From Luzula sylvatica (Eukaryota; Streptophyta; Magnoliopsida; Poales; Juncaceae), in assembly GCA_946800325.1 (NCBI GenBank), contig OX326958.1, positions 66,878,366-66,942,365 of the forward strand: a stretch of DNA of 64,000 bases, in the 5' to 3' direction. A program made the translations under genes and the position numbers. The notes under the pieces are model-generated. The model saw only the letters and a list, made by a program, of their open reading frames with translations. It was not told the DNA's origin and ran no database searches. Below, piece after piece: positions 1 to 11,962 of this stretch. Positions within the stretch are counted from its first letter, which is position 1. Each line of letters begins with the position of its first letter.

Positions 1-84
1 TTTTATCTTTCAAAACTTTTCATAATATAAACTATATATTAATACTAATATAATATTTATTTTCGTATGAATTAATTCATGCAG

Positions 85-2927
85 TGTTAGTGGTGGTAAG
101 AAGCAGCTTGAATGCGGCAAACACGAATCTCGTAGGGTTTTTTCGTGGAATGCACAATATGACAATTGCACGTAGTGTGATCCTCAGCACGAATTTTGTT
201 GGTGCGACGTGGATGTTCTCCGTATTGGGAGCATTCGTTGCAGATTCTTACCTCAAGCGCTTCAAAGCTATTATCTTCTTTGGCCCCTTCGAGATCCTGG
301 TATATATTTTGTCTTTAATATATATGTCGTAGTCTACGACTCGTAGGTACACGATCCCTTATCATACATATGCATGCAGGGATATGGAATACTTGCATTG
401 CAAGCACACATGTCTTCTCTACACCCGCCTCGATGCAACGCAAACCAAGAATCTTGCGAAGCTATCTACGGTTGGAAAACCACACTTATTTACCTCGGCC
501 TCTTCATGATAGCTCTAGGGGAGGGTTTCATGCGGGCCTCAACACCAGCCTTTGGTGGAGATCAGTTCGACTCCGACCACCCCTCCGAGTCTAAGATGAA
601 AATTAGGTTTTTTGACTTTGCAGCCATAGGGACTTGTATTGGAGCAATTTTAGGGTTGGTGTTTGTGGTTGGTGTACAGAGTTTTAAAGGATGGGATATC
701 GGTCTCGCGGTTTGTGCATCGTTTGTTCTCGCGGGATTACTGGTCGGAGCTAGTGGTTTCTCGTTATATCGTAATAAAAACCCTACTGGAAGTCCCTTGA
801 CACGTATTTTACAGGTATAGTGTATACCATTTCATGACTTTAATCTAACTTCACTTAATTAGAATAAGAGATCGACTATATTTCGCCCCAACACAAGATG
901 GCAACACATGTACTTTTTTTATACGGTGTTAAATATAGTGTTACTAAAAAATCTATTAAAAATAATATTTAAGAAAGGATGTAAATTGTTATTAAACAAA
1001 ATACAATTGATTATGTAGACAAATATTTTCAAAAAATATAAACTTCTATTATATAAAAGTATGTAAGATATTTTCAGGAAATGAATATTTCTATCTCCAA
1101 GGTATAATGTTCACGCAATTAAACATATTGTCGTTCAAATAGTTATATCATACATCTAAAGAAAATATATTTCAAATATATATATTACAATTAAAAATAT
1201 ATTATAAAAAATGATGATCATGTATAAAAATGTATTCAAAAGAGTACAAAATTTCTATTAAATAATATATATTGTATATTTTTAGAAAAGTTATACTTCT
1301 ATTCAAAAAGATATAATAGACATGTAAAAATACATATAGTTGTTCTAAAAGGCAAATCACTCATCTACACAAATATATAAATCAAAAGGGTTGTAGTTAA
1401 AAAGGTATCGCACACATTTTAAAAGATGCATTTCACACTAAAAAGACATCATAATCTAGAAGGTATATTTCAGAAAATATAAACAAAATATGTATTATAC
1501 TTTAGAAAGATATATAAAACACGTAGACTAAACAACTCAACACACAACTGAAAATATATATCGTACATCGAAAAACTTATATTTTAGAAAGTATAACCAA
1601 GAAATGTACTGTACTTTAAAAATGGTACATTGTAGTAGTTAACAAATTTATATCCTAAAAAATATTGTGAAAAAAAAATGCAATGGCGGAGCCGGCGGCT
1701 AATTTTGATGGCGACAAAAAACATTTATCTTCTAATAACTGGAGCTCATGTGGTTCTTTGCAAAAAAAAATAATAATAAAAAATATAAACTATTTTAAGT
1801 CATTTTGGAACATTTAAAACATGTACATATAAATAATTTGAATACCATAAACTAATTAGCTGCCTATAATGATCAATAGGTTATTGTGGTGGCAATAAAG
1901 AAGAGAAATATCGTCATACCAATAAATCCAGAAGATCCCCGAGCCACCGGTTTCACCGAAAATTCTGATGGCGAAATTCTTCCTCGGACAAAAGACCTTA
2001 GGTACAGATTGATCGAGTTTTTTTAACGTAGTAGACGAATAGCCTACTACAATATATTAAATAACATCTCACATATATATTTTCATCGATCTTTTAGGAT
2101 ACATCGGACGACGAGAAATTTAATAAGGTTATATTTTTATTTGCAGATTTCTCGAGAAAGCGTCAATATACACTGGCGATGCAGATGCATGGTCCTACTG
2201 TAGTATTTCGCAAATAGAGGCGACGAAAACCTTCTTAAAATTGCTACCCATACTTATTAGCTCGATATTTTGTTATTTTCCTTTCGCATTATTCTTCACC
2301 CTAACTTCTCCAGCAGCCTCAACAATGAACACAAAAGTCGGTACCCTCAAAATTGCACCGGCTTCTCTCTATGCAATCTCTGTTATTCTTCAATTGATCG
2401 TACTGATATTTTACAACCGTACAATTCAACCATTTTTGCGTAGACATACAAACACTACATACTATAACGTAACCTCTCATTTAGTACGAACCGGTGTAGG
2501 GTTCGTATTCGCATTGATGGCAACTGGAGTTGCAGCATTGGTGGAAAGAAAGAGGAGAACGGCCGAGAATCCAACAGATTTATCTTTCTTTTGGATGTTA
2601 CCTCAATTCGCTCTCGTCGGTTTAATGGAGGTGACTTCATTTTTAGGGTTGATTGAGTTTTTCAATCACGAGTTACCCGTGCGAATTAAACCGTTAGCCT
2701 CATCGATGATGTTTTGTATAGTCGGTTTGTCGACTTGGTTAGATGGAGCACTAGTTGCGATTGTACAAAGAGTTACAAGAACCGAAGGAGATAATGGATG
2801 GTTGGATGGAAGGACTTTCGATGCAACAAGGCTCGATCTCTTCTACGCACTTCTCTCCGTGGTTGAATTTATTGCTTTGTTGAATTTTGCATTTTGGGCT
2901 AGAAGATACTTGCACAGATGTGCATAG
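85..2927 (+). CDS. NPF: NRT1/PTR family (NPF) transporter, 5'-partial
   Basis: Proton-coupled membrane transporter of the NRT1/PTR (NPF, MFS-type) family; members carry nitrate, peptides, hormones or glucosinolates. Exons read as 85-299, 380-814, 1880-2001 and 2147-2927. Every internal junction has GT..AG and phases that join without a break; the stop is TAG at 2925-2927. The visible protein is about 517 aa and lacks the first exon, with TM1 and the ExxER proton-coupling motif, which lies off the left edge. Seen: a TNFVGATWMFSVLGAFVADSYL segment shortened here to FVGATWMFSVLGAFVADS (TM2-3, family hallmark), then GGDQFDS, SFYRNK-like SLYRNKNPTGSPLTR before the central loop, FLEKASI after it, and a C-terminal FWARRYLHR. 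The central-loop exon begins VIVVAIKKRN. By memory of the family it looks nearest to the NPF4 or a related clade, but the subfamily and substrate cannot be assigned from sequence alone. Confidence 0.88.
815..1879 (+). other. NPF intron between visible exons 2 and 3
   Basis: A 1065-bp, very AT-rich intron with donor acag|gtatag and acceptor caatag|g. It contains no coding sequence I can support. Part of it (about 1421-1879) is repeated at 58440-58673 next to a copy of the start of the following exon. Confidence 0.75.
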
Positions 2928-4130
2928 AGCTAGATCAAATTTATGTGTTCATCACATTTAATTCTCTAATACTGTAAATAGGAAAAGGAAGATTATGGTT
3001 ATCATATCTATCGTTAATCGTTCCTCGAGAAATTATTTTGTACGTTTATCTTTTTATTTCGTCGTTTGTTGAAAATCGATGCAATGTAACAGTTTATTTT
3101 AGGAAAAGTTTGATGGGTACCCAACTCTTTATAGTCTTTACAAAAAGAAGAAAGAAATATTTTTACACTCCAAATGACCTCCAATTTATTTTCGAGTACA
3201 CTCCCAATGCATGCATTCACAGCCCGCTCCCCTTCCGCCTTATACTATTTGAAGTGCGTTAAAGTCGGCGTGCTGTAGCAAATCCCTTACAAAAAATATG
3301 AAAAACACTACAAATTTATGTGCTAGAGTAACATTTCCGGATTCTCAATCGAGGAACAAAACACATTCAAACTCTCAGAGTCCAAAAATAATTAAGGAAG
3401 CTGGTATAATTCAATCGAGGCTGGTATATAATTTTTAGTGACAAGATATTATTTTCGATTTTAATAAATTATTTTTAGCGACAATACACTATTATAACAC
3501 TAATATACTATTTTGGGTGTTAATATGTCATTTTTTGTGCAAATATTTTTTTTGATAACAAACAAATCCTTTTATTGCTAAAATATTTGTTAATGCTCAT
3601 TTGCCATTTCAATTTCGATATGTGTTTTATTATGACTAGATCATTTTCGGTGCTAGTATATTTTTTGTTTAAAAATATTATTTTTACAATCAATACATTA
3701 TTTGTAGAGTTAATACGTTGTTGTAATAAACAATACTATATTTTATGTCGGTACACCAATTTTAGTGTTAATACATCGTATGTTAATAGACGTTAATAGT
3801 GTAAAATATATATCATTTTTATTGTCAATATATTACTTTTAGTGATTATATATTGATTTTAATGTTAATATAATTCTTAAAAGATAATATTATTTTTCAA
3901 TTTTCATATATAATTTTTAGTAATAATATCTTATTTTCAATTTCATATACCGAGATATAAGATGGATATGTATTCAGTGTCGATCATGATATAATGATAT
4001 ACTAATATCTGTAATTTTGTTAAACAAAAAATCAAATGACAATGTAGCATGTCTAATCTTCTTATATACTTATATACATGATCATATATCTTGTGCATAG
4101 AATAACTAGAAACTATTGAATGCACTTTTT

Positions 4131-4163
<33 letters not shown>

Positions 4164-4841
4164 TTTTTTTTAAAAACTAGAGGTGAAGGGACGGTCACTG
4201 CGAAAATCTCCTATTTTATGTTGGATAAATATATAATGGTTGAGTTTGACCTAACGGGTTTGATATCTAGATAAGGATGGTGAAGTAATTTCTCCAGGAT
4301 GCTAACATTAATTTTTTGATATTTTTTTTCCGATAACTTATTAAATCAAAGTTATGTATGATGAGAAACATATCAACATAAATATTAGTAATGTAATTTC
4401 CGATAGTGGAACCTTATATATACAAACCATGATATTATTTCTTTTTGAAGTGAAATCTAATCCACGAAAAACCAAGATATATTATTGATCTCACAGTTTT
4501 GTGATGATTTTTTCTTTATGTAATAGAAGGTCGTTCTCGTGAGTAGCGAGGACAATATGAATTGCTCATAACCAATGTGTGATTGTTATTAGTAGAACCG
4601 AGAAGCACGAATAATATATTCGATTGTTATTACGTTTAAGAATTAGTCATTTGCGTTTATTTAATGCCAATAATATGTTTATTCAAAGAAAAATATGTTG
4701 AAATGTTAACAAAAATATTAGATGTCAAGAAAACGGTCCGCAAACTATGTCATAATTTACCCATATTCTTTTTTTTGCACTTACTTCGAAGTATTTTCGT
4801 GAAATCACATCATGAAAATTATTCTTAATCATTGATCATTA
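2928..4841. other. Intergenic AT-rich DNA downstream of NPF
   Basis: I see no gene here. From about 3430 to 3930 there is a degenerate, short-period reiteration of phrases such as ttttagtgttaatatatta, suggestive of decayed tandem repeats. A TAA microsatellite lies at about 4131-4163. Short open frames are AT-rich chance frames. Confidence 0.6.
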
Positions 4842-5265
4842 CACTACAGCAGCTTTGTGTATTACCGACGGGGGTCTTTTTGCAACTACCACCCGTCGCT
4901 ACAAGCCTTTACCGACGCTTTTTTTACTGACGGCCTGTTAGGGATATCTCAAAAACAGTACTGACGGTATTATTTGCCTCGGCCCGTCGTTGCTAGTCTT
5001 CACCAATGGTATTTATTTGCCTCGGCCCGTCGCTGCTAGTCTTCACCGACGGAATTTTCAACCTCGGCCCGTCGCTATTGGGCTATTTTCTTCACCGTCG
5101 GCCCGTCGATAATTCTGAGGAAATTTCAAATCCCCGGTTTGAATTTAAAAAAACCGTCGGTACTTGTCGTCGGTACTGATATAAGGCTGTCGATATTGAA
5201 CATTAGCCTCGGCCCGTCGGTATTAGCCTTTTCCCACAGCCCGTCGGTAATAATCTAGCATATAA
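4842..5265 (+). mobile_element. CACTA (En/Spm-like) element, one end only
   Basis: Starts with CACTACAGCAGC and is followed by a dense array of short subterminal repeats of the type cggcccgtcg / ccgtcggtaa in both orientations, up to about 5255. This is the typical structure of a plant CACTA transposon end. No inverted partner end (..gctgtagtg) was seen anywhere in the window, so only one end remains, or the element is truncated. It stops where homology to the second duplicated block begins (about 5262). Confidence 0.65.
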
Positions 5266-5279
5266 CCTAATACCCTGAA

Positions 5280-6127
5280 GGGAAATTTTCAAAAAAATCC
5301 CTATCTTTTTTGGATATTCTAAAAAACCCCTATCTTTTTGAAAACTCCGAAAAACCCCCTCTACCAAAGTTTTATTTTCAAATACCCTTCTATCTTTTAA
5401 TTTTTTTTTTGACCAAAATACCCTTCTATTTTCATATGTATATTTTTGTTATTTTTTCATTAATTTTATTAGTTTTAAGAAAATTCATAAATAATTTTTA
5501 ACATATAATGATTTCACAAAAATAAAATTATTAAATGTTGTGTTTGTATAATTTTAATATTTCTTTTATTATTCATGAAAAACTAACATCAGATAATAAT
5601 AAAATAAACACCTTGAAAATATAGTGATAGAAAAATATTTTTTTAAACATCTATTTTATTTTTATTTTCGTTCTTCTTTTATGTATGTTTTTAATAGATT
5701 CATGGTATTTTAACTTTTAAATATTTGCAAGGTGTTCTTTTAATATTATTGTTCATCTTATTATTATTTTATGTTATTTTTTCAGTAAAAAAATATGAAA
5801 GTCAAATATATATAATGTATGAAATATTAAAATTATATAAATATAACATATGATAATTATTTTTTAAAAATTATTATAAGCTAAAAAAAAATTAGGATTT
5901 TTTTAAAATTAATACAAATAACAAAAACATTATTTTAATTACTAAATATGTAAAAAGAAGGGTATTTTGGTCATAAAAAAATATTTAACACCATCCATAG
6001 TTAATTTTAACCCCATAGGGGGTATTTGAAAATAAAAGTTTGGTAGAGGGGTTTTTTTGGAGTTTTCAAAAAGATAGAGATTTTTTAGAATATTCAAAAA
6101 AGATTGGGTTTTTTTTGAAAATTTCCC
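5280..6127. mobile_element. MULE-type MITE, 848 bp, with 9-bp TSD
   Basis: Begins gggaaattttcaaaaa and ends with its inverted complement. The terminal inverted repeats run for more than 100 bp (phrases ctatctttttgaaaactcc and ttttattttcaaatac occur in both arms). It is flanked by a perfect 9-bp direct repeat, taccctgaa, at 5271-5279 and 6128-6136. The other duplicated block has the unoccupied site (about 29300-29312), so this copy inserted after the duplication. The 9-bp TSD and long TIRs point to the Mutator superfamily. It has no coding capacity. Related copies are at 13437-14320 and, as fragments, inside the Helitrons. Confidence 0.88.
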
Positions 6128-6136
6128 TACCCTGAA

Positions 6137-8182
6137 TTACTTTCCCCTTTCGACATCTCTCTCTCTCCCCCTCTCTCTTGTCTTGCCTCCCTCTCTCTTC
6201 TTACGCTCTTTTCTGCCGTGGAGGATTTCAGGACTCGAGCTTGGCCGTTGTTCTCTTTTGGAGCTTGGATCTGGGCCGTGGTCGATTTCAGGGGGTGGCC
6301 GCGGAGGAACTCAAGGGTGGCCGTGGAGTTAGGAGTTGAAGCCCGAGCTTGGAGTTTGGATCTTTGCTCGACTTGGTGAATAGGTATAAACTTTCATCTC
6401 AATTTTTCTTTACATTTTTTTGTGTTCTGTTGTGTGTAGGATTTTTGAATTAATTTTGAAATAAGTATTTGATCTGTTTCAAGTACGTTTTATTAAAATG
6501 TCCTTTAACCATTTCAAAACCATTTTAAACTGTTTTAAGTATTTGAAATAAGTATTTGATTTGTTAGTCTATTTGGATTTCTGCCTTTTTGGTCTACTAT
6601 TTATATTTATATCTTGTTATTAATAATTAGTTAAATTTTTTTTTTATTGATCAGATTAATTGTTGCTGGGAGAGATAGCAATTCGAGTGGTGTTCATAGT
6701 TCTGGCGTAGGAATTTTCTGAATTAGGTTACTGTTTTTCATCAGGGTTTGTATTCTGTTTTTAAGTTTTTTATGTTATATAAAATTTTGTTTATTTTTTC
6801 TTAATTAGGTTACTGTATTTTGAGTGGTGTTGCTGAACTGTCGGAGAAGAAAATAGAATTAATTCAAGGTGTGTCGGAAACGTTCTACTCTTCACATCTA
6901 AACTGAGGTATTTTTTTTTGTAATTTCCATCAATATTTTATATATGAGTTCTTGTTTAGGATAAATTTTTAGTTTAGTTTAGTGGTTTAGGATAAATGTT
7001 TGATTAGTTTGTTTAGTTTTAGGATTTGTAAACTGTTCTTTGTACAAAATGAAAAAACTATTTTGTGAATTTAAATACTATTTTTGTACCAGATTGTATA
7101 AATTATTTTGTAAAATTAAAATATTATTTTTGTACAAGATTGTAAAAAAAAAGTTGGTCAATAATGGAATGGATAAATCATGTATTAAGATTTCTAGTTA
7201 AGTAAATATTTTAAGATATATTAATCTTTTTCGATGGCTCCTGTACTCGTTTAAAAAAACTAATGTCATAATTTTCGAAAATAATCTAAGGACAATATTT
7301 TTCGTCATTGTTGTTATGATAGTATGTAATTCATAACACTTCCTAAGCTTTTCAAGCTCTAGAGATGTGTGTGAATATATAGTTCCTGTTTCGGTCTCGG
7401 ATTTGTAATAATAGTTTGTTAACAATAGTATGCTTATCCAACTCTTATCCAATCGTTTAGACTAATGTAATAATTATATTTGGTGACATGATTTCATTCT
7501 ATAATTTCTTTTTTTAATCTTTTAACACATATATTTTATTGGAATATTCAGACCCCCCCCCCCCCCCCCCCCCTCGATTGCGCATTATTGAATGATTTAT
7601 ATGAATTCTATAGTATACGTTGGATTTTTGATATATATCTTAGATTTTATTCTCATTGAGTCGAGTTATTTTTATTATATAAGACCTCCACGAATTCTAA
7701 AATCAACAAATCAAAAGAAACATAAGAGATGACTATCAGATTTTCACAAAGACCCGACAGAGTTAAAAAAAACCGGAGTACAAAACAAAGAATTAAACGA
7801 AACAAAAGTGATAGAAGTACCAGTTTATTATCCTGGGGACGATGAGATAACGTGGATCAAACTTGATCAGGTAATTATTTGGGAGGGAAAAACTATGTAT
7901 GTATTTGCCCCCACCCACACCCACACCCACACCCACACACACACACCCACACACACACGCACGCACGCGCGCGCTCGCGCTCGGGTTTAGGGTTTAGGGG
8001 GGTTTTATTAAATACGATTTAGGGTACTTTGGGACTGTTCTAGTAAATTATTGGTATTATTCGTACATATCGGAAAAATCAGTTTTGAAATTGGATTTTT
8101 GGGGCTGTTTATGCAACTAATTAATCGATATCAGAACTGATTTCTGTTGTTTTTTATATTTAAGATTGATAGATAAGGAATA
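6137..8182 (+). promoter_or_regulatory. Upstream region and likely 5' UTR/introns of the 92-aa gene
   Basis: It begins with a CT-rich tract (6155-6205), as in many plant 5' leaders, followed by a GC-richer stretch (about 6210-6385) ending at a plausible donor (gaatag|gtataaac). AT-rich DNA follows, with plausible acceptors such as ttgatcag near 6653. The same arrangement recurs upstream of the second gene copy (30066-31608), so it is probably the promoter and an intron-containing leader. No TATA box was chosen with confidence. A run of 21 C (7553-7573) and a CA/CG microsatellite (about 7915-7980) bracket a stretch found only in this copy. Confidence 0.5.
7574..7980. other. Copy-1-specific insertion between microsatellites
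   Basis: The second block goes directly from gaatattcagatcccc to a CA/CG microsatellite, whereas here about 0.4 kb of extra sequence intervenes. It includes an open stretch VIEVPVYYPGDDEITWIKLD ending at a possible donor (gatcag|gtaatt, about 7869). I do not recognise it; it may be a captured exon fragment or chance. Confidence 0.4.
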
Positions 8183-8556
8183 ATGGAGGCAACAAAAACT
8201 CAACCTGAAATTGCAAACCCTAACCCTAATCCTGCAATGGGCTCATGCCGAAAGAAGAAATCAGAGAGTGCGACTTTTGTACAAGACGTGAGAGACCATA
8301 TTGATGAATTCATTAATGCTTCCATGGATGAACACAAAACTTGCTTCAAGAAAACCATCGAAAAGGTCAGTTTTTTTATTTCCATCTTCAATTTCTCTTG
8401 GTTTTCGAATAAAATTGTTATCATAATGATTCAATTGATATTTCTATATTTGAAATCTAGATGTTTGGAATGTCGAAGGCTGTAGCGGAAAGAGCAAACT
8501 CCGAAGCAAAAGAAGCAGAAAGTGTTTTGCCCCTCCAAACAACTGTATCGAAATAA
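8183..8556 (+). CDS. Small conserved plant protein, unknown function (copy 1)
   Basis: Two exons, 8183-8365 and 8461-8556, joined in phase 0 (aag|gtcag .. ctag|atg) give a 92-aa protein starting MEATKTQPEIANPNPNP and ending PLQTTVSK. It has a proline/asparagine-rich start, a short basic stretch RKKKSE (residues 23-28), and a mid-region DHIDEFINASMDEHKTCFKKT that should be helical. The second exon starts MFGMSKAVAERANSEAKEAE. There is no signal peptide or membrane segment. I recall similar short proteins in other plants but no established role, so no function is given. The start ATG follows a purine-rich aaggaataATG. The second copy encodes the same protein, with only a synonymous change seen (gct/gca), and both intron sites are conserved, which supports a real gene. 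Confidence 0.75.
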
Positions 8557-9680
8557 GTGTTTCATTTTCTTATATCCTTTTCAAATTTTGGGTTATTTGT
8601 TCTGCTGGATAATCTAGATTCTTGTTCTTTGTCAATAATGAGAAAAATCAAATTGTGGTCTTTTGATTTGAATGGATAACCAAAATTATTTAAATTACTT
8701 ATCGAAACATGGGCTAAAATTATAAACTTAGCTTCATGAGATGATACAAAATTTAATTGCTTATATTGTGGAATTGATGTATTACCCATATCATTTTGAT
8801 TAAATTTTTGAAAAATTAGTTGTGCTACTTAATGGTTAAGATAGTTTGTGAGTTGTTCTTATTCTTACCATCTACATTTTTCATGCCTATATTCATCTAG
8901 AGACACCTGCTATTTTTCAGAGATTTTGGGAACATATTTTGTGTACAACTTGTGAAATTGTAAACATCCATGTACATATAAAATCTACTTAAGAAATCGT
9001 GAATATCCATGTCTTTCACGTTTCACGTGGTCCACAAGTAGGAATTTTTGTGCCCAAATTTGTCTTACAATTTTTAGAAATTATGGTTCACAGGTCAGAT
9101 TTTAAGATGATATGCTTTTTGGTCATATATTTTATCCATAGACAATCATAGAAAGAATCAGAGTTATTTGGGAACTTACTTTATACCATCATATGTAATA
9201 AGTTAATTACCTCAATTCATTAAAAATTTGTCCACAACATATTTTTACACAAAATTATGGACCCAACAAAAAAAACATCAATAAATCTATGTTTTCATAT
9301 ACATTGTGATCATGTTTTAGTAGTACTGGAATAATTCGTTTTTTGGGTCATATATTTTATCGACAAAATCATAGAAAAATATCAATATTTTTATCATATA
9401 TTTTGTAAGTGTTGTGTAGGATTTTCAATACACGGACTTTTTCTATGTATAGATATTAGATTGATATCTTGAGAAAAAAAAAATAAACTTCTTTTTTGTT
9501 ATTTATTTGATTCATAAATTGCTATAATGAGCATTTCATCATTCAACTTCATCGATTTGGTTTTTCTTCTCATCTTCATAGGATTTCGAATTGATTTCTT
9601 TGAATAAGAGATTCTCGGGGAATAGACCCCTTAACTTCCATTCGATTGAAAAAATAGGAAACCAATTGATCCTTATTTAT
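8557..9680. other. Intergenic sequence shared by both blocks
   Basis: No gene seen. It is AT-rich and near-identical to 31983-32611 and 34761-35305, where it is interrupted by a Helitron. The first 200 bp are probably the 3' UTR of the 92-aa gene. Confidence 0.5.
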
Positions 9681-9688
9681 GTATGATT

Positions 9689-10132
9689 CTACATGAATTC
9701 ACGGAGGTCTTTGATCCACAAATTCATTTTTGGATCGGATTTCTCATTGAACATACAACGTGTCACTCTCATGAAGTTGAGCAAGTCTTCGAGAAACAAA
9801 TCGACTTCTTTATCGAATTTCTCATCGGATTTTTCCCAACGTGTCACATTGATGAGTTTGACCAATTCTTTGACCAATTCGTTGAGCCACCAATTGATTG
9901 CTTTTTTCCATTTATCATCGATTTTCCTTTGATATTCTTCATCATCTTCTTCAGGTGAAGTTTCAACTTCACATGATTTCGATTCATCTTCTTCATCATC
10001 TTTGAACCAAAAATTGATTTCATCATCTCCGTCTTCAGATTCAGTAGTAGTTATTCCACCTTCGTTGTCATAATCTTTCTCTTCAGATTCATCCTCTTCA
10101 TCATCTTCGTCTTCAGATTCATCTGATTTCAT
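9689..10132 (-). pseudogene. Acidic open frame of uncertain status (copy 1)
   Basis: An open frame of 147 aa, starting MKSDESEDEDDEEDESEE, is strikingly acidic in its N-terminal half and then rich in W, K and E (KKAINWWLNELVKEL). A second in-phase-looking stretch continues after the stop as MEVKGSIPRESLIQRNQFEI. In the other block the same frame has an internal stop (cttaag in place of the cttcag-type codon near 35699) and a 12-bp deletion, so the frame is not maintained. It lies next to the plastid-derived tRNA-like sequence and may have come from organellar DNA, but I do not recognise it as any plastid gene. It is probably a decayed or non-functional frame. Confidence 0.3.
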
Positions 10133-10367
10133 TTGGAGTTAGGAGAAAAAAATGCACTGAATATGATTCATTGGATATAACCCAATATTCATCTTATTTG
10201 ATATAAATCTAAATAATAGAAGGATCTAAAATGTATACTAGAGTATACAAGATTCACTAGAAAATAGAAATATCTAGCCCTAAAAATATGATCAAGACGC
10301 ATATATGATATTTGATATATGTTATATATGTGTGGACATATATGTGTGTATCAGGAAGAAAGAGAAT

Positions 10368-10438
10368 GCGGATATAGTCGAATGGTAAAACCTCTCCTTG
10401 CTAAGGAGAAGACACGGGTTCGATTCTCGCTGTCCGCC
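10368..10438 (+). tRNA. Plastid-trnG-like tRNA sequence with GCT anticodon (copy 1)
   Basis: A 71-nt sequence folds as a complete cloverleaf: acceptor gcggata/tgtccgc, anticodon stem tctcc/ggaga with loop ttgctaa, and a T arm around gggttcgattc. From memory it closely matches chloroplast trnG-GCC (gcggatatagtcgaatggta start), but the anticodon reads GCT, a serine anticodon, instead of GCC. Other changes are also C-to-T or G-to-A, as expected from decay of methylated plastid DNA in a nuclear genome. The B-box-like segment is altered at its end. It is most likely a nuclear plastid-derived relic rather than a working gene. Confidence 0.7.
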
Positions 10439-11303
10439 TATACTTTAATAAAATAATATATGATAGATAAAAAAAGTAACTAAGAGAAACTTAACGTCAA
10501 AATGAACCAAGACAAAGTGTCATAAAAAAGAATGAAGAATTAATGGTCCAAAAACCTGAAATCTATAAGCATATTCAACTTGCATTCTAAAAACTCAAAC
10601 TCAAACTAAAATAGGTGTTTTGTTCCAAAAAGCCTAGAAATCCAATTGGGTTGTTCTGTTATAAAAAAATATGTTTTTTTTTTATTAAAATATGTTCTTG
10701 ATTTGATTTTTTTTCCTTCGTATACCTTCTTAGATAAAGATCAAAATGACAGTATTTTTTGATTATTTATTTGATTGATTTACTTATTGCATCATAAGTT
10801 ATGCAATAACAAATCTTCTAATAGAATATTTTATTTTATTTTATTTGATAATCAATCGTAAAAAGAGTCTTATTGGATATAGCTATTTGCAAGAGTATCT
10901 TACGATTTATAAGAAATTGATTTTTTGTAAAGATTATGTAAAAATTGATTAGAATTACGAAATAACTAATTTATTGTATTTATTCGATCAAAAATCAAAA
11001 AAATTTGTCTTTTTCTTGCATCTATCTTGATGAGCGAAATCCAAAAATATTTATCTTGGTCAATCCCATATTCGCCACTCTTCTGATTTTTTTTTATTCT
11101 TCCTAAGTTTTGAATTTTTTGGCCTCCTCATTTCACCACAGTAATTTATTTGATTTAAATGAAATTCATTCGTAACGAATTATCACCAATTCAAGATACT
11201 CATCTTGTACGATTTTTTTTTTCCTAAACATCGTTACAATGAGAAAAAAGTCAGAAATGTTTCACAGGACGAGGTGATGGGTGAGCTCCACCGGTAAAAA
11301 GGT
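10439..11303. other. AT-rich sequence after the tRNA-like relic
   Basis: No gene seen. It is conserved with 36837-37578 and 39702-39820 of the other block, where a Helitron interrupts it at the position equal to about 11178. It may be part of the same plastid-derived insertion, but I cannot place it. Confidence 0.4.
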
Positions 11304-11961
11304 GGTGTGTGGAAACTTCGATGGTGAAGTTCAACTTTTCACGTGGCAAACAACAAGAATATAATACATTTTTGCATATATTTCTCTTGGTTTTATGATT
11401 TTTAAATAATATATTGTTACGCAAATTTAAATAAAATGTGTTTTCATAATTTCAAGTTTTCATTGCTCCTTAGAATGAGGTTACGAGGTTATGATAACGA
11501 ATGCGACCGAGACTATTGAGTCCATTACTTTTTAGGCATCATCATTCATTGCCTCGGAATAATTAAAGTAGGATGGGACAAAAGGTGTTCACTTTCAAAT
11601 ATAACCTCAAATAATTTATTATTTATAATAGATATAAGTATATATTTTTTCTGAAATTACAAAATTGAACTAAATATTTTTTAATACCATATGTTATTAT
11701 TTTTGAAAAAAAAGATATATCTATTCACACATTAAAGGCAGTTGAAATTCATCGACGAATTATTTGACAGTGTCTATTATTATTTTCAATAAAAAATTTA
11801 TATATATCACTTGAAATTATGAAAACACATTTTATTTAAATTTGGGCAACAATATATTATTTAAAAATCATAAAACCAAGAGAAATATATGCAAAAATGT
11901 ATTTTATTCTTGTTGTTTGCCACGTAAAAAGTTGAACTTCACCATCGATGTTTCCCCACAC
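11304..11961. repeat. Long inverted repeat element (MITE-like), copy 1
   Basis: The left arm, about 11304-11460, and the right arm, about 11795-11961, are inverted complements over roughly 160 bp. Both contain gatggtgaagttcaac, gtggcaaacaacaagaat and ataaaatgtgttttcata. This is the structure of a foldback or MITE-type transposon without coding capacity. A clear target duplication was not found. The same element is at 39821-40475. Confidence 0.7.
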
Positions 11962-11962
11962 T

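Noticed and set aside
7983..8000. Interstitial telomere (TTTAGGG repeats)
   Set aside because: Only about two units; too short to claim a telomere relic.
9683..9958. Plus-strand open frame rich in F and I opposite the acidic frame
   Set aside because: Antisense shadow of the acidic minus-strand frame; the composition is that expected from complementing GAA/GAT codons.
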